Assembly (NCBI GenBank): GCA_964385635.1 | Contig: CAYLPU010000161.1 | Coordinates: 1 to 7,022 of the forward strand | Reading direction: 5' to 3' | From: CAYLPU01 sp964385635 | GTDB lineage: Bacteria > Chloroflexota > Anaerolineae > B4-G1 | Length of the DNA: 7,022 nt | In this document: piece after piece, positions 5,521 through 7,022 of the stretch | Layout: every line of letters begins with the position of its first letter | Numbering within the stretch: position 1 is the stretch's first letter | Notes under the pieces: generated by a model | What the model saw: the letters and a program-made list of their open reading frames with translations, nothing else | Database searches by the model: none | Told to the model about the DNA's origin: nothing | Made by a program: the position numbers and the translations under genes

Positions 5521-6486
5521 TCAGACCTCCGCCCCCGTCGTCCTTATCCACAGCCGACAGAACGCACACAGCCCCGACACACTGGTCGGCTGGCCGCAGT
5601 TGGAGCAGGGGTGCAACTCCACCTCCTCGGCCCGCTCGCAGAAGAAGCCTGCCTTCCGCGCTCGCAGGAACTTCAGGTAGAACTGCAACTTCGTCGCTGG
5701 CGATTCCTCCTCCATCCGGTTCAGAATCTCTTTGTAGCGCAGGCTGGTCGCGCCCACGGCGTAGGGGCACTCGTCGTAGATGTAGTTTATGCCGGTGATG
5801 AGCGCGTAGGCGGCCGTCTCTCGCTCGTAGAAGCGGCAGAAGGGCTTGACCTTGCGCGCCAACCCCCCGTTGTGGCCGGTCTCCGACCGCGCCACACTGG
5901 CCGGCAGCACCGGGGACTGGCGGGCGATGTACCCTGTCTGCCAGTGGAGCACGTTGCCGAAGAGCACCGCCACCTCGTCGTCCAGGTTGTGGCCGGTGGC
6001 GAGCACGTCGTAGCCGCCGTCGCGGGTCACACGGTTCATCACGTGCCGCTTGATCAGTCCGCAGACGGAGCATGGTTTGCCGTGCCCGCGACGCACCCGC
6101 TGCGCTACCTCCGGCAGCGTCTCCCCGTACTCAGCTTCGAGGTCCACCACCTTGAAAACGGGGTGTGCGTCGGGCCGCTGTGCCGCGAACTGTTCGACTT
6201 TCTCACGCGAGGCGGCGGAGTAGCCGGTGCTGTTACCAATCCCCAGGTCAATGTACAGCCCGTCAGCCTGGTAGCCCAGTTGCAGCAGCACGTCCCACAG
6301 AGCGAGGCTGTCCTTTCCACCGGAGACCGCCACCAGCACGCGCTCGTCGGGGCCGAACATGCGGTACTTCTTGATGGCGCGATGGGTTTGGGCAACAAAC
6401 CACTCTAGATAGTGAACCTCGCAGAGTGCCAGGTTGTGCTGGCGCATGTTCAGGACGGCCGGACGACTGCATTTCCGGCACTTCAT
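5521..6486 (-). CDS. ttuA: TtuA/Ncs6-type tRNA 2-thiolation enzyme
   Basis: The product is 321 residues, full length for the TtuA/CTU1 family. An N-terminal zinc site (C3, C6, C22, H25) is followed by the PP-loop ATP-binding motif SGGKDS (55-60). KPCSVC (137-142) and DECPYA (C240) together give the three cysteines that hold the iron-sulfur cluster in TtuA. ATGHNLDDEV is at 163-172. A C-terminal zinc ribbon has C294, C297, C307 and C310. The family adenylates a tRNA uridine (position 54 in Thermus, the wobble base in Ncs6) and inserts sulfur delivered by a ubiquitin-like carrier. The carrier gene lies immediately upstream, separated by 2 nt, so the two are almost certainly co-translated. ATG 6486 begins right at the first zinc cysteines. 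Which tRNA position it modifies cannot be read from the sequence; TtuA is favoured because of the TtuB-like partner. Confidence 0.88.
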   Translation of the reverse strand: MKCRKCSRPAVLNMRQHNLALCEVHYLEWFVAQTHRAIKKYRMFGPDERVLVAVSGGKDSLALWDVLLQLGYQADGLYIDLGIGNSTGYSAASREKVEQFAAQRPDAHPVFKVVDLEAEYGETLPEVAQRVRRGHGKPCSVCGLIKRHVMNRVTRDGGYDVLATGHNLDDEVAVLFGNVLHWQTGYIARQSPVLPASVARSETGHNGGLARKVKPFCRFYERETAAYALITGINYIYDECPYAVGATSLRYKEILNRMEEESPATKLQFYLKFLRARKAGFFCERAEEVELHPCSNCGQPTSVSGLCAFCRLWIRTTGAEV

Positions 6487-6488
6487 CG

Positions 6489-6677
6489 CTAGCCGCCCGA
6501 AATCACAGCGATGAGTTTGACCTCATCGTCCTTCTCCAGCATCACGTCTTCGGTCAGGAGTTTGCCGTCGCGGACGGCGAGCACGGTCTGAGGGATGAGT
6601 CTGACTTCTTTGATCGCATCTCTCACTCGCCGTCGCCCCTGCAGTTCCCACTCCCGATCGCGATAGGTAATCTTCAT
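6489..6677 (-). CDS. ttuB: TtuB/ThiS/MoaD-like ubiquitin-fold sulfur carrier
   Basis: The product is 62 residues ending in ISGG. The C-terminal Gly-Gly is the part that is thiocarboxylated in ThiS, MoaD and TtuB. The pattern MKITYRDREWEL, then AIKEVRLIPQTVLAVRDGKLLTED, then DDEVKLIAVISGG matches the beta-grasp fold of sulfur carriers. Paired with the adjacent ttuA, it most likely donates sulfur for tRNA 2-thiolation. In Thermus such a carrier also conjugates to proteins. ATG 6677 is preferred to the in-frame TTG 6692 because homologues normally start at the first beta strand; neither has a strong ribosome-binding site. It is the first gene after the promoter at 6732-6760, with a predicted leader of roughly 48 nt. 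No activating E1-like enzyme or desulfurase is in the window. Confidence 0.85.
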   Translation of the reverse strand: MKITYRDREWELQGRRRVRDAIKEVRLIPQTVLAVRDGKLLTEDVMLEKDDEVKLIAVISGG

Positions 6678-6731
6678 AAGGCGATACCGCAAAAGTTGCT
6701 ATAAACTGCCGCTGGTCCTTGCGACGTGGGG

Positions 6732-6760
6732 AGTATATGGCGGATTGCGGGTTGTGTCAA
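6732..6760 (-). promoter_or_regulatory. Near-consensus sigma70 promoter for the minus-strand operon
   Basis: On the minus strand TTGACA (6760-6755) is followed by a 17-nt spacer and TATACT (6737-6732): a perfect -35, a 5/6 -10 and ideal spacing. Transcription would start near 6725 and run into ttuB, ttuA, the NACHT gene, RT, avd and TR, all close-packed on the same strand. I see no equally good promoter inside the array, so this may drive the whole cassette. Confidence 0.8.
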
Positions 6761-6858
6761 GACTGGCATCCGGGACAGCGTCGCCGGCGCGTTCCCGGCG
6801 GGCCGGGTGACTTGAGGACATGCTGCGCCGCTTGCTGGCGGAGCAGGCAAAGCCCCCG
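6761..6858. other. GC-rich noncoding stretch upstream of the operon promoter
   Basis: No gene is recognisable. Overlapping GC stems occur: CGCCGG (6782-6787) with CCGGCG (6795-6800), and CCCGGC (6794-6799) with GCCGGG (6802-6807). They are not followed by T-runs. The stretch separates the minus-strand promoter from the tandem repeats to the right. Confidence 0.4.
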
Positions 6859-6953
6859 CGTTGCCTCACGAATAAAGGTGACCGAACGGTATTCGTTGCC
6901 TCACGGATAAATGTGACCGAACGGCATTCGTTGCCTCACGAGTAAATGTTACC
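6859..6953. repeat. 35-bp tandem repeat, 2.7 copies
   Basis: Units start at 6859, 6894 and 6929 with exact 35-bp spacing. Each begins CGTTGCCTCACG and continues with a variant of AATAAATGTGACCGAACGG; the third unit breaks off after TTACC at 6953. The first two units differ at only a few positions. There are no spacers, so this is not a CRISPR array. Arrays of related repeats are known at the ends of IS21-family insertion sequences, where they may bind transposase, and the window ends just where such an element could begin. That link is a guess. Confidence 0.75.
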
Positions 6954-7022
6954 ATGAAAACGGAGGTGAACAAGCTGTAGAGCAATTGTTCACAGCGTCA
7001 ATACTGTGCTGAGTATTTCGTC
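6954..7022 (+). other. Window edge with strong ribosome-binding-site-like motif but no open gene
   Basis: GGAGGTGA (6962-6969) is a near-perfect Shine-Dalgarno match. However, ATG 6954 meets TAG after eight codons, and no plausible start sits 5-10 nt after the motif. Past the TAG the same frame stays open to the window end (SNCSQRQYCAEYFV), so a broken or recoded gene cut by the edge cannot be excluded. Confidence 0.25.

Noticed and set aside
5476..6408. 310-residue plus-strand open frame
   Set aside because: It is antisense to ttuA, whose PP-loop and zinc-site cysteines make it the real gene.
6719..6910. 63-residue plus-strand open frame
   Set aside because: It overlaps the minus-strand promoter and runs into the tandem repeats, with no good ribosome-binding site or family signal.
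6859..6953. Possible CRISPR array
   Set aside because: The units abut with no spacers, and the repeat is not palindromic in the CRISPR manner. No cas genes are present.

Overview
This GC-rich window carries a complete diversity-generating retroelement (DGR) on the minus strand. Its target is a large, probably immune-type NTPase. The organism is probably a free-living environmental bacterium, with Chloroflexota (Anaerolineae-like) my best guess. That guess rests on the TtuA/TtuB tRNA-thiolation pair, the NACHT plus formylglycine-generating-enzyme (FGE)-like architecture, the GC content and the short dispersed palindromes. No marker in the window proves the taxonomy.

Layout, left to right. Bases 1-172 hold palindromic DNA, including an 81-bp element with terminal inverted repeats and flanking direct repeats that resembles a MITE. 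Bases 173-640 (+) encode a YacP-like NYN-domain protein. Bases 641-1108 contain no protein gene. They hold the tail-to-tail gap between the + and - transcription units, several strong hairpins, and the DGR template repeat (TR, 968-1081). Bases 1109-1459 (-) encode the DGR accessory protein Avd and 1459-2526 (-) the DGR reverse transcriptase; the two overlap as TAATG. Bases 2527-2615 are an intergenic gap with a strong GC-rich hairpin. Bases 2616-5498 (-) encode a 960-residue protein with an Mrr-like nuclease domain, a NACHT NTPase, a helical region and a C-terminal FGE/C-type-lectin-fold domain. The last ~115 coding bases of that gene are the variable repeat (VR, 2636-2749). Bases 5521-6486 (-) encode a TtuA-type tRNA thiolase and 6489-6677 (-) a TtuB-like ubiquitin-fold sulfur carrier. 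A near-consensus sigma70 promoter (TTGACA-N17-TATACT) lies at 6732-6760 (-). Bases 6859-6953 hold 2.7 copies of a 35-bp tandem repeat at the window edge.

How the parts work together. Aligned in the coding sense, TR and VR differ at 19 of 114 positions, and 18 of these fall where TR has an adenine. This is the defining signature of adenine-specific mutagenic retrohoming. The RT with Avd would copy the TR RNA with errors at A and install the copy at the end of the target gene. That re-randomises up to about 16 codons of the FGE-like domain while the nuclease and NACHT parts stay fixed. The inferred picture is a sensor whose binding surface is hypermutated, joined to an NTPase switch and a nuclease effector. 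Minus-strand gene spacing (2 nt, 22 nt, 89 nt, 1-nt overlap, then TR 27 nt after the avd stop) suggests that a housekeeping tRNA-thiolation pair and the whole DGR cassette may share one transcript starting near 6725.
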